From an uncultured Lachnospiraceae bacterium (GTDB taxonomy: Bacteria; Bacillota; Clostridia; Lachnospirales; Lachnospiraceae), in contig CAJTTZ010000001.1 in assembly GCA_910579505.1 (NCBI GenBank), forward strand, positions 620,001-684,000: 64,000 nucleotides of DNA. Direction: 5' to 3'. Made by a program: the position numbers and the translations under genes. Of this stretch, positions 25,699 through 34,409 are shown in pieces. The notes under the pieces are model-generated. The model searched no databases and was not told the origin of the DNA. It saw only the letters and a program-made list of their open reading frames with translations. Every line of letters starts with the position of its first letter. Position 1 is the stretch's first letter.

Positions 25699-28600
25699 TC
25701 ACAGCTGTGATCCTGCGCACCTCCACCCCGCCAAGGTGTCTTTTGGGTGTCCTTCCGGGGCATGACGATTTCTATGATATATGCGGAATATCCTCAAGTT
25801 TTCTCCCCGTAGGTAAAATTTGAGGCTACGCATCAGCGCAAGCCATCTCCTGATCCTTCCGCCCTGCTTCGCCCAGTCGATGATGGCGGAGACAATTTCC
25901 CTCTTCATCTCCTCCGTCATGCCATGCCTGCGGTCCATAAAGTACAGGAGCAGATAAGTCAGTCCAGTTATCATGCAGAGGGTCGCCCCCAGCGCAAGGG
26001 GTGTATGGTCACCGGTAGAAGGCTCGTCGTCCTTCGCACCTCCCGATTTCCTGCTGCCATCATTTTTCACACTCACACGGACGGCGCCGCTGTTCCCGCT
26101 GCCCGCCGTATCCTTGTAGACAATGGCATAGGTGGAGAAACGGTCCGTCTCTATGGTGATGGTGTCTTTGTCATAGTCCAGATCAGTCAGAAGCGTTGCC
26201 TTCCCGTCATGCACACGGATCACCCCAAAGGTCCTCGTCTTTGTACTGTCCGTATTTTTCAGGCTGTCCGGCACGGCAATCGTGACGGTGATCTTACCGT
26301 TTGTATTCGTGACAATACTCCGGCTGTTCCCGATGATCTTATACAGGTTGATATCAAGATACTGTCCCAGCGTATATCCCTTGGCCAGGGAACCGTTAAG
26401 CGCCATTTCCACAACCGTCTTGTCCGCCGCGCTAACAGATGCGGTGGCCTCCTTCACATCAAGGACGATCTTTATGTCCGTCCCGGCTGCCGCCTGCTGT
26501 TTCTCTGTTCCTGTCAGAACTATATCCGAAAGAACCGAAAGCGGTGTCGTCACGGCAGCGTCCAGTGTGCTTTCCCCTGTAACGCTCACTTCTTTCTGGA
26601 TGTTTCCTTCCCTCTCCTGCTTTACTCGGGGCTGTCCTGTGCCGGAGCTGCCGGACCCCAGAGCTGTCGTGCCTGTGTCGCTGGAACCTTTATTGCCGCC
26701 GCTGCTGCCGCTGCCGGAATTGTCGTCTGCGCCGCCGTTATTCCCACCGCTGCCGCCATCCTGACTGCCGCCGCCCTGATCGTTTTCTCCGCCATTATCA
26801 CCAGAGCCGCCGCTGCCGGGCTTATTGCCGCCGGAACCACCGCCCTGATTGCCGCCGCCCGTTGCCTGTTTGATGATGTACCCGCACACCGTACAGGTCT
26901 GGGGCGTCGTCGTTGTCGCCGCCGCGCCCGGCGTGTGTGCCTGCACTTCGTCGTGTGCTCCGCAGTTCACGCATTTATGAGCATGTCCGTCCTCTTCTTT
27001 GTAGCCCCATACAACTTCATCATAGCTGTGTCCTGTCTTGGAGATTACCACGCTGTCCTTATCCGTGATTTCCTGCGTTCCTGCTGCGTCAGAGAACCAC
27101 TTGTCACAGCCGTTACAGGTATAATATGCCGTATTTCCGTCCTCCGTACAGGTGGCGGATTTCTCATCTACGCGGGTCAGGCTGTGGGTGTGGGACTGCG
27201 ACTTCACCGCAAGCTGCACCACATTGTTTTCTCCGTTCTTTATTTCATAATCCGCATTGTCGCTATGGAAATACTGGCTGTAATCCGCACTGTTTGTTCC
27301 CGTGATATCAACCGGGTTTCCTTCCGTGGGCGCGGTTTGGGTTGTCACACCGATGCTCGCGGAGCCGGAAAGGGGATTGCTGCTGTCAATTTCTATTGTC
27401 TGCCCATCCGCAAGATAAACATTACTTACTTTCCCGTCAGTGGTATTTCCGCTAATTACGGCATTGCCGCCGACATAAAATGTACCGTTGTCAATAGCTA
27501 CGCCGCCGCCGGGTTCTTTCGTACTATTCCCGCTGATCCTGCCGCCGTACATCCTGAATATACCGTCCGCTACATATACGCCGCCGCCACAATAGAACGC
27601 ACTGTTCCCGCTAATTTCGCCGCCGTACATCTGAAATATGCCTGTGGTAAAAACACCGCCTCCCCATGATACACTGCTATTTCCGCTAATTTTACCGCCA
27701 TACATATAGAAAGTGCCTGCATTGAAAACAGCGCTGCTACATTCGCCAGCGGTTATATTTCCGGTGTCTTTGCAGTCATATAGGTTCAGCGCACCGGACA
27801 TGATGTCCATCACATTAACCCTTCCCTGCGCACGAATGGTCTTCCCATTCAGGCAGAGGAATGTCGCACCGTTTGGCACTATCCAGCTTCTGCTAAGCGT
27901 CACATTCTCCGTCAAATAGTAATTCCCCGCATCGGTCGGCAGGCTGTCCGTCTTTGTCCATGCGGTGAAGGTCACGCCGCCGTGCTCATGTTCCTCCGTA
28001 GGAACGGAATCCTCTATGATATATGCCACCCAAGCGCCCCATCCTTTATCCGTTGCGTTCTTATACGTTTCCACGTCCGGGACATAGATGCCCTGCGTGT
28101 CATCTGTGACAAATTTGCAGCCCTGAAAAGCATTTGTGCCAATCGTCGGCGGCACTCCCCCTTTCATTGTTACCTTTGTCAGGCTGGTACAGCCAACAAA
28201 CGCATACATCCCTATGTTTGTCACGCTGTCTGGTATCGCTATGCTTTTCAGGCTTTTGCAGCCTGCAAACGCATTACTCCCTATGCTTTCCACATCCTCC
28301 GATATCATTATGTCTGTCAGGTTGCTGCAATCTGTAAACGCAGTCTCTCCGATGCTCGTCACACTGTTTTGTATCTCTGCTCTTTTTACAGCGCCTCTAT
28401 GGACGCCCAGACCATTTTGTATCCAGTCCGCCATCCCGTCATCCGATGTAATCGTCAGCTTACCATCCTTATCCAGCACCCAGTCCGTGCCACTGGCGAT
28501 ATTGTCAGCCTGCGGCGCCGCCGCCCGCATCATTCTCAGCGGCTTTTCCACGGCTTCCGTCTCCACATCATTTTCACTGACAGACTCCTGCTCTTTTTCC

Positions 28601-28923
28601 TCCATGCCCGGCTGCGGCGTCTCCTGCCCGGTTCCGTCATCCGGCTGCGGCGTCTCCTGTTCCGTTCCCCCGTCCGGCTTCTGCCCTTCAGGGTCTGTTT
28701 CCTCCGCAGGCTCTGTTGTCTCCTGCTCCTCGGAATCCGTTCCCTCCTGTTCCGTTTCCCCTTCCACGGGTTCTGTCTCCCCGTTCGTAGGCGTGTTTTC
28801 GCTGACGCTCTCCTGCGCCAGTACGCTTGCCGGTGCTGCGTCCCACGCCATGCCCGTAATTAGCACCGCCGAGAGCAGTACCGCCATCATTCTTTGTAAG
28901 ATACTTCCCTTTCGTTTTTTCAT
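25699..28923 (-). CDS. Large secreted surface protein with BspA-type leucine-rich and MYGG beta-helix repeats
   Basis: 1074-residue surface protein. A signal peptide (about 1-37) is followed by a Glu/Thr/Pro-rich stalk (about 40-130), leucine-rich repeats of the BspA type (about 185-265, AFxGCxSLxxI), then a right-handed beta-helix-like array with four copies of MYGGxISGNSxxxxGGG (about 390-475). Two cysteine-rich zinc-ribbon-like segments (CNGCDKWF; CVNCGAH / CTVCGY), a long Gly/Ser/Asn linker (about 690-755), and a beta-rich domain precede EPSTGD, a membrane segment and a basic tail. EPSTGD followed by a hydrophobic stretch is only LPxTG-like. It is the last gene after a two-component system that may control it. 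Confidence 0.85.
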   Translation of the reverse strand: MKKRKGSILQRMMAVLLSAVLITGMAWDAAPASVLAQESVSENTPTNGETEPVEGETEQEGTDSEEQETTEPAEETDPEGQKPDGGTEQETPQPDDGTGQETPQPGMEEKEQESVSENDVETEAVEKPLRMMRAAAPQADNIASGTDWVLDKDGKLTITSDDGMADWIQNGLGVHRGAVKRAEIQNSVTSIGETAFTDCSNLTDIMISEDVESIGSNAFAGCKSLKSIAIPDSVTNIGMYAFVGCTSLTKVTMKGGVPPTIGTNAFQGCKFVTDDTQGIYVPDVETYKNATDKGWGAWVAYIIEDSVPTEEHEHGGVTFTAWTKTDSLPTDAGNYYLTENVTLSRSWIVPNGATFLCLNGKTIRAQGRVNVMDIMSGALNLYDCKDTGNITAGECSSAVFNAGTFYMYGGKISGNSSVSWGGGVFTTGIFQMYGGEISGNSAFYCGGGVYVADGIFRMYGGRISGNSTKEPGGGVAIDNGTFYVGGNAVISGNTTDGKVSNVYLADGQTIEIDSSNPLSGSASIGVTTQTAPTEGNPVDITGTNSADYSQYFHSDNADYEIKNGENNVVQLAVKSQSHTHSLTRVDEKSATCTEDGNTAYYTCNGCDKWFSDAAGTQEITDKDSVVISKTGHSYDEVVWGYKEEDGHAHKCVNCGAHDEVQAHTPGAAATTTTPQTCTVCGYIIKQATGGGNQGGGSGGNKPGSGGSGDNGGENDQGGGSQDGGSGGNNGGADDNSGSGSSGGNKGSSDTGTTALGSGSSGTGQPRVKQEREGNIQKEVSVTGESTLDAAVTTPLSVLSDIVLTGTEKQQAAAGTDIKIVLDVKEATASVSAADKTVVEMALNGSLAKGYTLGQYLDINLYKIIGNSRSIVTNTNGKITVTIAVPDSLKNTDSTKTRTFGVIRVHDGKATLLTDLDYDKDTITIETDRFSTYAIVYKDTAGSGNSGAVRVSVKNDGSRKSGGAKDDEPSTGDHTPLALGATLCMITGLTYLLLYFMDRRHGMTEEMKREIVSAIIDWAKQGGRIRRWLALMRSLKFYLRGENLRIFRIYHRNRHAPEGHPKDTLAGWRCAGSQL

Positions 28924-28976
28924 CCTATATACCCCCTTCCGCTGCGGACAGCCTTATCCTGCGTATTTCTGAAATG

Positions 28977-30284
28977 CTATTTGAACGGCTCCTGACCGAT
29001 ATTCGGAAACGCCCGGCGTGAGACCATTACATCCAGTATGAAATATCCGTCTTCCGTATAGCAGAACATCTCCCCGTCAAGCCGCTTTGCCGCCTCCTGT
29101 ATGGCGGGAAGCCCGAAACCATGCCCCGGCTCCGTTTTGCTGGTGGGCACTGCCCCGCCCCATGCCACATGCAGCCCGTCCGGGCACCTGTTTTTGATGC
29201 GGAGCAGGAGATATTCCCGGCGGTAACGCATGTACACGGAGACCTCCCGCTCTCCCTCCTCCAGCTTTTTCAGAGCGTCGCAGACATTTTCCAGCCCGCA
29301 CGCCAGAATCTGACACAGCTCCATATAGGGCAATTCTTCCTCCCCAAGCTGTATGTCCATCCTGCACGACGCCGACAGCCCCGTAAACTTCCTGTCATAA
29401 TAGGCAAGCGTGGCGTTAATATACGGATTCGGACAGAACTGCCCCGACAGGACGTCCATCTTCTGTTCCACGCCCGCGAGGTATTCCTCCACCTCTCTTA
29501 TCTTCCCCGCTGATAACAGCCCGGAGAGCGTGGCTGTGTAGCCCTTTATGTCATGTTTCATTTTTCGGATGCTCTGCTGGCTGTCGAGCTGTGCCTCCAG
29601 CGTGTTCTTCTGCGCCTGTAAGATGCGCTCACTCTGACGCTTCCTGTGGAGAAGGAGCTGGCGGTACATTGCCGCAAAGATCGTGGCGTAGGTCATGGGC
29701 ATCAGCAGGAGGAGCAGCAGGAAAACAGGCAGATCCTCCGGTCTTTTTGTCAAAACTGTGGGGAAATTGGCGCTCACGGTGAGCAGGACATAATAGAGCG
29801 CCGTCATGCCCGCAAACAGTCCCCAGCCTTCGTTTACCGTTTCCTGTAATTCCTTATAAGGCTGCCGCAGATATCGGTATGCCAGCCATTCCGTGAGCGG
29901 GAACAGGATAAGCCTGCCGATGAGCATCAGGATGTAGCGCTGCCCGCCCAGATAAAAGTCCGCCAGATTCGTCACGGCGATAATCCACAGCGCCACCGTG
30001 TCCGCCACACAGAAGGTAAAGAAAAATTTCCCTTTTTTATCCTTTGACATGAACCAGAAAAATAAAAGGCTCGGCAGGGTGAGCGTCAGGATAAAGATCT
30101 GCCCCATGAACTCCGCACCGTAATACACCAGTCCCGCCACCGTAAGCAGTGCCAGCGGTCCCATCGTCATCCCCGTAAGGATGAGCGTCTTCTTCCGGGG
30201 ATAGCGGGAGCGGTACAGCAGCATGAAAAGGATCAGGATGTGGAACAGCGACCACAGCATGGAGATATCCCTGAGTACCGTCAT
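28977..30284 (-). CDS. AgrC-like sensor histidine kinase (GHKL)
   Basis: Membrane sensor kinase of 435 residues. About six N-terminal membrane segments (residues 5-215) are followed by a coiled linker, the phospho-acceptor region RKMKHDIKGY and a GHKL ATPase domain with GLENVCDAL (N box) and GHGFGLPAI (G box). This layout is that of peptide-sensing kinases (AgrC, ComD, BlpH). The ATG lies 1 base after the response regulator stop. No AgrB/AgrD-like peptide genes are nearby, so the signal is unknown. Confidence 0.9.
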   Translation of the reverse strand: MTVLRDISMLWSLFHILILFMLLYRSRYPRKKTLILTGMTMGPLALLTVAGLVYYGAEFMGQIFILTLTLPSLLFFWFMSKDKKGKFFFTFCVADTVALWIIAVTNLADFYLGGQRYILMLIGRLILFPLTEWLAYRYLRQPYKELQETVNEGWGLFAGMTALYYVLLTVSANFPTVLTKRPEDLPVFLLLLLLMPMTYATIFAAMYRQLLLHRKRQSERILQAQKNTLEAQLDSQQSIRKMKHDIKGYTATLSGLLSAGKIREVEEYLAGVEQKMDVLSGQFCPNPYINATLAYYDRKFTGLSASCRMDIQLGEEELPYMELCQILACGLENVCDALKKLEEGEREVSVYMRYRREYLLLRIKNRCPDGLHVAWGGAVPTSKTEPGHGFGLPAIQEAAKRLDGEMFCYTEDGYFILDVMVSRRAFPNIGQEPFK

Positions 30285-30285
30285 C

Positions 30286-30987
30286 TTATAAGTCCACCCC
30301 CTCGAACAGTATCTGCTGATACCGCTTTCTCACTTCCGTGTAATACCGTCTGGACACGGGGATGCGTTCTCCGGCGACCGTCAGGTCCAAGCCGCTCATG
30401 CCCTCCACATGGTATATGTTGACGATGAAGCTCTGGTGGCAGCGCAGGAAGGTGTCCCCGCATATCTGCCGTTCCATGTCATTTAATTTTCCTGTACTTT
30501 CCTGCACCCTGCCGTCCGTACAGCGGATGGAAAGGACATGCTCCCTGCTGCTGATATACAGGATTTTTCCGTAAGGAATGGTCCCCGATGACCGCCGCCA
30601 TGAATACGGCAGCGTCTTCTCCGCATCCTTTAGGAAGATCTGCTCTACCTTATCCAGCAGCCGCCGCACCGCTTCCCTGCTGACAGGCTTTATCAGATAC
30701 TGTATCGCGTACAGGTCGTATGCCTCCCTGTAAAAATCGTCGCTGGTAGACACAAAACACAGGACCGCCGTCTCGTCCGTGGCTCTGAGCTCCCGTGCCA
30801 GCTCCAGCCCGCTCATGGAGTTTTCCATAAAGATATCCAGCAGATACAGGTCGTAATGTGCGCTGCCCTGCCTGACATCCGCAAGCAGGCTTTCGGCATC
30901 GCCGTACAGCTTTACTTCCTGCCCCTCCAGCAGAGCACGGAGCGCACAGGCATCCTGTCTGTTGTCATCGCAGACGGCAATCCTCAT
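30286..30987 (-). CDS. LytTR response regulator (AgrA-like)
   Basis: 233-residue response regulator with a receiver domain (1 to about 120; CDDN acidic pocket, phospho-acceptor D51 in LYLLDIFM) and a LytTR DNA-binding domain (about 130-232; ILYISSREHVLSI, FLRCHQSFIVNI, PVSRRYYTEVRKRY). The ATG at 30987 is chosen because AAGGAG lies 8 bases upstream. It is the first gene of the operon with the GHKL kinase and the 1074-residue surface protein, and a strong terminator hairpin lies in front of it. Confidence 0.93.
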   Translation of the reverse strand: MRIAVCDDNRQDACALRALLEGQEVKLYGDAESLLADVRQGSAHYDLYLLDIFMENSMSGLELARELRATDETAVLCFVSTSDDFYREAYDLYAIQYLIKPVSREAVRRLLDKVEQIFLKDAEKTLPYSWRRSSGTIPYGKILYISSREHVLSIRCTDGRVQESTGKLNDMERQICGDTFLRCHQSFIVNIYHVEGMSGLDLTVAGERIPVSRRYYTEVRKRYQQILFEGVDL

Positions 30988-31040
30988 AGACTTCACTCCT
31001 TCTAAAAAGCTTTTCCCATCCTACATAAAATGCCCCGCAG

Positions 31041-31087
31041 AAAAACAAAAAGCGACTGTCTTATCGGATATATGTCCCATAAGACAG
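31041..31087 (-). terminator. Terminator hairpin ahead of the two-component operon
   Basis: On the minus strand CTGTCTTAT and ATAAGACAG (plus 31079-31087 and 31056-31064) form a 9-bp stem with a 14-base loop, followed by TCGCTTTTTGTTTTT. It lies about 54-100 bases upstream of the response regulator start codon. It ends either transcripts arriving from upstream or, as an attenuator, the leader of this operon. Confidence 0.75.
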
Positions 31088-31126
31088 CCGCCTGCCGTTC
31101 TTAACATGGTATCGGAAAAAGAGCAT

Positions 31127-31155
31127 ACTTTACCCCCCCCCCTTTGCCAGCTCAA
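31127..31155 (-). promoter_or_regulatory. Candidate promoter with a G10 tract in the spacer
   Basis: On the minus strand TTGAGC (plus 31150-31155) and TAAAGT (plus 31127-31132) are exactly 17 bases apart, and 10 of the 17 spacer bases are an uninterrupted G run (plus C, 31133-31142). Both hexamers match consensus at 4 of 6 positions. Slippage in the run would change the spacer length and so switch promoter strength. Only sequence supports this. Confidence 0.45.
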
Positions 31156-31229
31156 GGTTCGCGTTTCTGCTCATTCCCGTCAACCCCTTTCGTGGATTTT
31201 CGCTTGTTGTTCTGTTATCTTTTATTCCT

Positions 31230-31397
31230 GCAGTGCACATCCAAAAAACCTTCGGTTTTTCTCGTTCACGGGCTGGTCTCAGCTCCGCTTCGGTCCGTGC
31301 TGGACAAGCGCCACTGGCGCTTAGCACCCCTATACATCCGCAATCTGAAAAAATCGTCAGCAAGCTGCCATTTTTTCATCTTACGTCTGTGCACTGC
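31230..31397. repeat. Element B: 168-bp inverted-repeat-bounded hairpin element
   Basis: Bounded by GCAGTGCACA (31230-31239) and TGTGCACTGC (31388-31397), a 10-bp perfect inverted repeat. Inside are AAAAACC-ttc-GGTTTTT (31244-31260) followed by CTCGTTCACGGGCT, and a stem GTGCT...AAGCGCC-act-GGCGCTT-AGCAC (31297-31327). The order end repeat, ttc-loop hairpin, TCGYTCRCG-like box is the same as in element A and element C. Confidence 0.6.
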
Positions 31398-31528
31398 TCA
31401 TTGCTATCGCATAGATTATAACATACTTTTTTCGACCTAAATATGTTAATTTTGCATCCTAAGTGGTTAATTTTGTATTCTATCCTATTCCTTTCTCATT
31501 TTCACTCTTATCGAATCCGCAAATGAAC

Positions 31529-32587
31529 TCACGCCTGCTGCTTCCGCAGCTCGTCATAGATCCGCTCAAAAACCTCCTCCGACAGCTTCACCTCATTGAG
31601 CACCGTATATCTGTCCTTTCTGGTATCCGCCGCCCTAAGCCATGCGTCCGTAAAGATTTCCTTCGTAATGCCCCAGTTCATGGGATCCATGTCCATGTGG
31701 TACGCCTTCAAAACGGTCTCCAGCTTGCCCACGTCCTGCCCCTGCAGACGGCAGCTCACAAGGCTCCCAAGCGCCACTGCCATACCATGGGAAATCTGTA
31801 TTTCCTTATGGTTTTCTTCCAGAGAATGGCAGAACAGATGCTCCGAACCGCTGCACGGTCTGGAATTTCCCGCAATCTCCATGGCAAGCCCGCCAAGCAC
31901 CAGCGCCTGCGTCAGTATCTTGATAAAATCTTTGCTCTTGATAGACTTTTCCTCATTGTAACACAGGGAGGAAAACGCCATGTCCGACAAAAGATAGGAG
32001 AAGTCGTCCACCCGGTCTTTCCTGTGTGCGGCGTCCAGCTTCCAGTCGTAGAGCGCCGTATACTTGCTGATGGTGTCGCCGATGCCGGACTGCAGATGTG
32101 AGGCAGGCGCGCCCATCACCACATTCACGTCCACCACGATCCCCGCCGGAATCGCGCACTTTAAGGTCTTTCTCGCATCCCCCTCGGTTCCCAGCACCGA
32201 CACTGGCGATGAGAGACTGTCGTTGCTCAGGGTCGTGGGCACACAGATATAAGGGATTTTCCCCACAAACCCCGCATATTTCGCCACGTCCAATACCTTA
32301 CCGCCGCCCACGCCGATAATGACCTCCACATCCTTCATGCAGATGTACTTCGCCAGCTCCATCGCCTCATCAAAACTGTTCTCGTCAATAAGGTAAAGTT
32401 CGCTCTCTGGCAGATCGCGCTGCATCTCGTCCAGATAAGGCTTCATAATGGGAATGAGCGATTCCTCCGTGGTAATGACAATCTTCTTTTTTTCTATTTC
32501 CGGCACGCAGTCCGCCAAAATCTCATTTAAACGCTCGCAGGCGCCCGCCTCAATAATCAGGCAGCCGGGTAAATTAAACTGGTTCAT
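31529..32587 (-). CDS. Fe-ADH / glycerol-1-phosphate dehydrogenase-like protein
   Basis: 352-residue NAD(P)-dependent dehydrogenase of the superfamily that includes iron alcohol dehydrogenases, glycerol-1-phosphate dehydrogenase (EgsA/AraM) and dehydroquinate-synthase-like enzymes. The nucleotide loop is GVGGGKVLDVAKY (about 92-104), with CVPTTLSNDSLSSP after it; metal ligands are probably D/H residues in SGIGDTISKY, SGSEHLFCHSLE and QISHGMAVALG. The substrate cannot be told; PTTLSNDSLSSP is closest in style to the glycerol-1-phosphate group. It follows the GH13 gene after 19 bases, so the two are cotranscribed. Confidence 0.78.
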   Translation of the reverse strand: MNQFNLPGCLIIEAGACERLNEILADCVPEIEKKKIVITTEESLIPIMKPYLDEMQRDLPESELYLIDENSFDEAMELAKYICMKDVEVIIGVGGGKVLDVAKYAGFVGKIPYICVPTTLSNDSLSSPVSVLGTEGDARKTLKCAIPAGIVVDVNVVMGAPASHLQSGIGDTISKYTALYDWKLDAAHRKDRVDDFSYLLSDMAFSSLCYNEEKSIKSKDFIKILTQALVLGGLAMEIAGNSRPCSGSEHLFCHSLEENHKEIQISHGMAVALGSLVSCRLQGQDVGKLETVLKAYHMDMDPMNWGITKEIFTDAWLRAADTRKDRYTVLNEVKLSEEVFERIYDELRKQQA

Positions 32588-32606
32588 TTTTTCTCTCCGT
32601 CCTTTG

Positions 32607-34367
32607 TCAGCTTTTGTGTCTCCTGATCAGTATACCATTTCTCAGCAGCGTGTTGTCAATATAGTGTCTGGAAAAGAGGATCTCACCCTCCCTGGGAATC
32701 TCGATGTCTTCCTCCTCACAGTTGATGATAACCTCCACATAATTATCCACCCAGCCCATCTTATTGAACTCGATCACCCTGGGGCGGTTGATCCTGTTCG
32801 GGAAATGAAAATCCCGGTTCCGAAGAAGCGGTTCTTCCCGTCTCAAATGCAGAAGGCTTCTGATAATGTCCATCCGCTCTCTGTAAACCCCACCGTCAAT
32901 CTCCTCCCAGGGCATACAGCGGCGGCAGTCCGGGTCATGACCTCCCTCCATGGCAATCTCCGTACCGTAATAAATGCAGGGCGACCCCGGCATGGTAAAG
33001 AGCACCGCCAGCTGCTGGAAATACTCGTCCAGGTTCTTTACATCGCTTCTAAGCCGCTTCGTGTCATGGGAATCCAGCAGATTAAAAAGGACGTCGTTAG
33101 TCTGCTGCATATAGCGCGTGTAACATCGGTTGATCGTATACTCAAAATCCTCGTTGGTGAGGCTCTTGTCAATCCAGAAATCCTTGATACTCTCCCCCAG
33201 CGGATAATTCATAACAGAGTCAAACTCATCCCCCCGAAGCCACGGCATCGCGTCGTGCCAGATCTCGCCCAGAATATAGATATCCGGCTTGATCGCTTTC
33301 AGTCGGCTTCTCAGCTCCTTACAGAAAGTATGGGAAATCTCGTTCGCCACATCCAGCCTGATACCGTCCACATCATAATTTCTGACCCAGTTTTCACAGA
33401 CCCCTATAAGATAATCCCGCACCGCCGGGTTATTTGTGTTCAATTTCGGCATCTGGTCAAAAAAGCCGAACGTATAATACCGCTTCGCCCAGGCGTTTTG
33501 GCCCTCCCCCGCAAAAGGCCACTCGTTCACCATGAACCAGTCCCAGTACTGCGACTGGGGACCGTTCTGCGTCACGTCAACCCACGGCGCAAAATTCTGA
33601 CCCGAATGGTTGAACACGCCGTCCAGCATAACCCGGATTCCTCTGCTATGCGCCTCACTGACCAGCGTTTTCATCGTCTCTTCCGAGCCGAAGTGCGGGT
33701 CGATCTTCGTATAATCCGTGGTGTCGTACTTGTGCGAAGTGGGAGACTCATTGACCGGCGTCAGGTACACGCCCGATATCCCCAGATCGCGGATATAGTC
33801 AAGCTTATTGATAATGCCCTGCAGATCGCCGCCGAAAAACTCCTCGTTGCTCACAGATCCCTTCACCCGCCAGGGCAGCGTCCCCTCCGGGTTGATGGTC
33901 GGGTCACCGTTACAGAACCGCTCCGGGAAAATCTGATACCAGATCGTGTCATTGACCCATGCGGGTGTCACCGGGATATCCGCCGGATTCATCCACGGCA
34001 TGATAAAGCACTGCCTGCTTCTGCCCGCTAACGCCATCTGCGCCTCGGACACAAAGCCGTCCTCAAAATAAAACCACCGCTCGTCCTCCGTCTGCAGTTC
34101 AAAATAGTATTTTAACCGCTTAAATTCGGGTCTGATGGTGGTCGTCCACCAGAGCTGGTTTTTCAGCCGCTTCTTGAAAGGGATATTCAAAGCCTCACCG
34201 TCCCAACTCTCCCCGCCGCCAAGAATCCCCGACTTAAAGGGATCCCCGTGAATCAGGTTCACATACTTTACGTCATATCCCGTCCTGATGTTGATGACAA
34301 GCTGCTCCTCGTCGAGCGGATAGCAGTAATTGTCATTCGCCCTGTGATACACCGCATTAAAATCCAT
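32607..34367 (-). CDS. GH13 alpha-glycosidase (neopullulanase/cyclomaltodextrinase type)
   Basis: Cytosolic (no signal peptide) 586-residue alpha-glucan hydrolase. An N-terminal beta-sandwich (about 1-125, CBM34-like) precedes the TIM barrel with GVYLTPVNESPTSHKYDT, MLDGVFNHSG, the nucleophile D339 in DGIRLDVANE, the acid/base E368 in LGEIWHDAMPW and the stabiliser D435 in LLDSHD. MPKLNTNNP matches the neopullulanase subfamily sequence (MPKLN). The ATG at 34367 has AGGAAGG upstream. It probably degrades imported maltodextrins. A LacI-type operator lies in its promoter. Confidence 0.92.
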   Translation of the reverse strand: MDFNAVYHRANDNYCYPLDEEQLVINIRTGYDVKYVNLIHGDPFKSGILGGGESWDGEALNIPFKKRLKNQLWWTTTIRPEFKRLKYYFELQTEDERWFYFEDGFVSEAQMALAGRSRQCFIMPWMNPADIPVTPAWVNDTIWYQIFPERFCNGDPTINPEGTLPWRVKGSVSNEEFFGGDLQGIINKLDYIRDLGISGVYLTPVNESPTSHKYDTTDYTKIDPHFGSEETMKTLVSEAHSRGIRVMLDGVFNHSGQNFAPWVDVTQNGPQSQYWDWFMVNEWPFAGEGQNAWAKRYYTFGFFDQMPKLNTNNPAVRDYLIGVCENWVRNYDVDGIRLDVANEISHTFCKELRSRLKAIKPDIYILGEIWHDAMPWLRGDEFDSVMNYPLGESIKDFWIDKSLTNEDFEYTINRCYTRYMQQTNDVLFNLLDSHDTKRLRSDVKNLDEYFQQLAVLFTMPGSPCIYYGTEIAMEGGHDPDCRRCMPWEEIDGGVYRERMDIIRSLLHLRREEPLLRNRDFHFPNRINRPRVIEFNKMGWVDNYVEVIINCEEEDIEIPREGEILFSRHYIDNTLLRNGILIRRHKS

Positions 34368-34409
34368 AAGATACCTTCCTTTCGAGACTTTCCGCAACCT
34401 CTTTGCTTG

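Larger units (their letters stand above)
30988..31528. other. 541-bp gene-free stretch: hairpins, G10 promoter and element B
   Basis: No credible gene is seen between the response regulator and the dehydrogenase gene. Going leftwards from the dehydrogenase stop it holds an AT-rich stretch, element B (31230-31397), a candidate minus-strand promoter with ten G in its spacer (31127-31155), a terminator hairpin (31041-31087) and the response regulator ribosome binding site. A 77-codon minus-strand frame (31130-31363) runs through the element and promoter and is not considered a gene. Confidence 0.7.

Noticed and set aside
25990..26040. LPxTG sortase anchor on the surface protein
   Set aside because: The sequence is EPSTGD followed by a membrane segment and a tail of about 90 residues; this is not a canonical motif or position, so sortase anchoring is not claimed.
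25924..27669. 581-codon plus-strand frame opposite the large surface protein
   Set aside because: It mirrors the Gly/Ser/Asn-rich and beta-helix repeats of the minus-strand protein and has no recognisable domain or ribosome binding site.
31130..31363. 77-codon minus-strand frame across element B and the G10 tract
   Set aside because: It has no ribosome binding site, its end is made of the homopolymer (GGG), and it runs through hairpins that belong to the repeat element.
32448..34031. 527-codon plus-strand frame opposite the GH13 gene
   Set aside because: It is antisense to a protein with all catalytic motifs of its family; His/Arg/Pro/Leu-rich composition marks a shadow frame.
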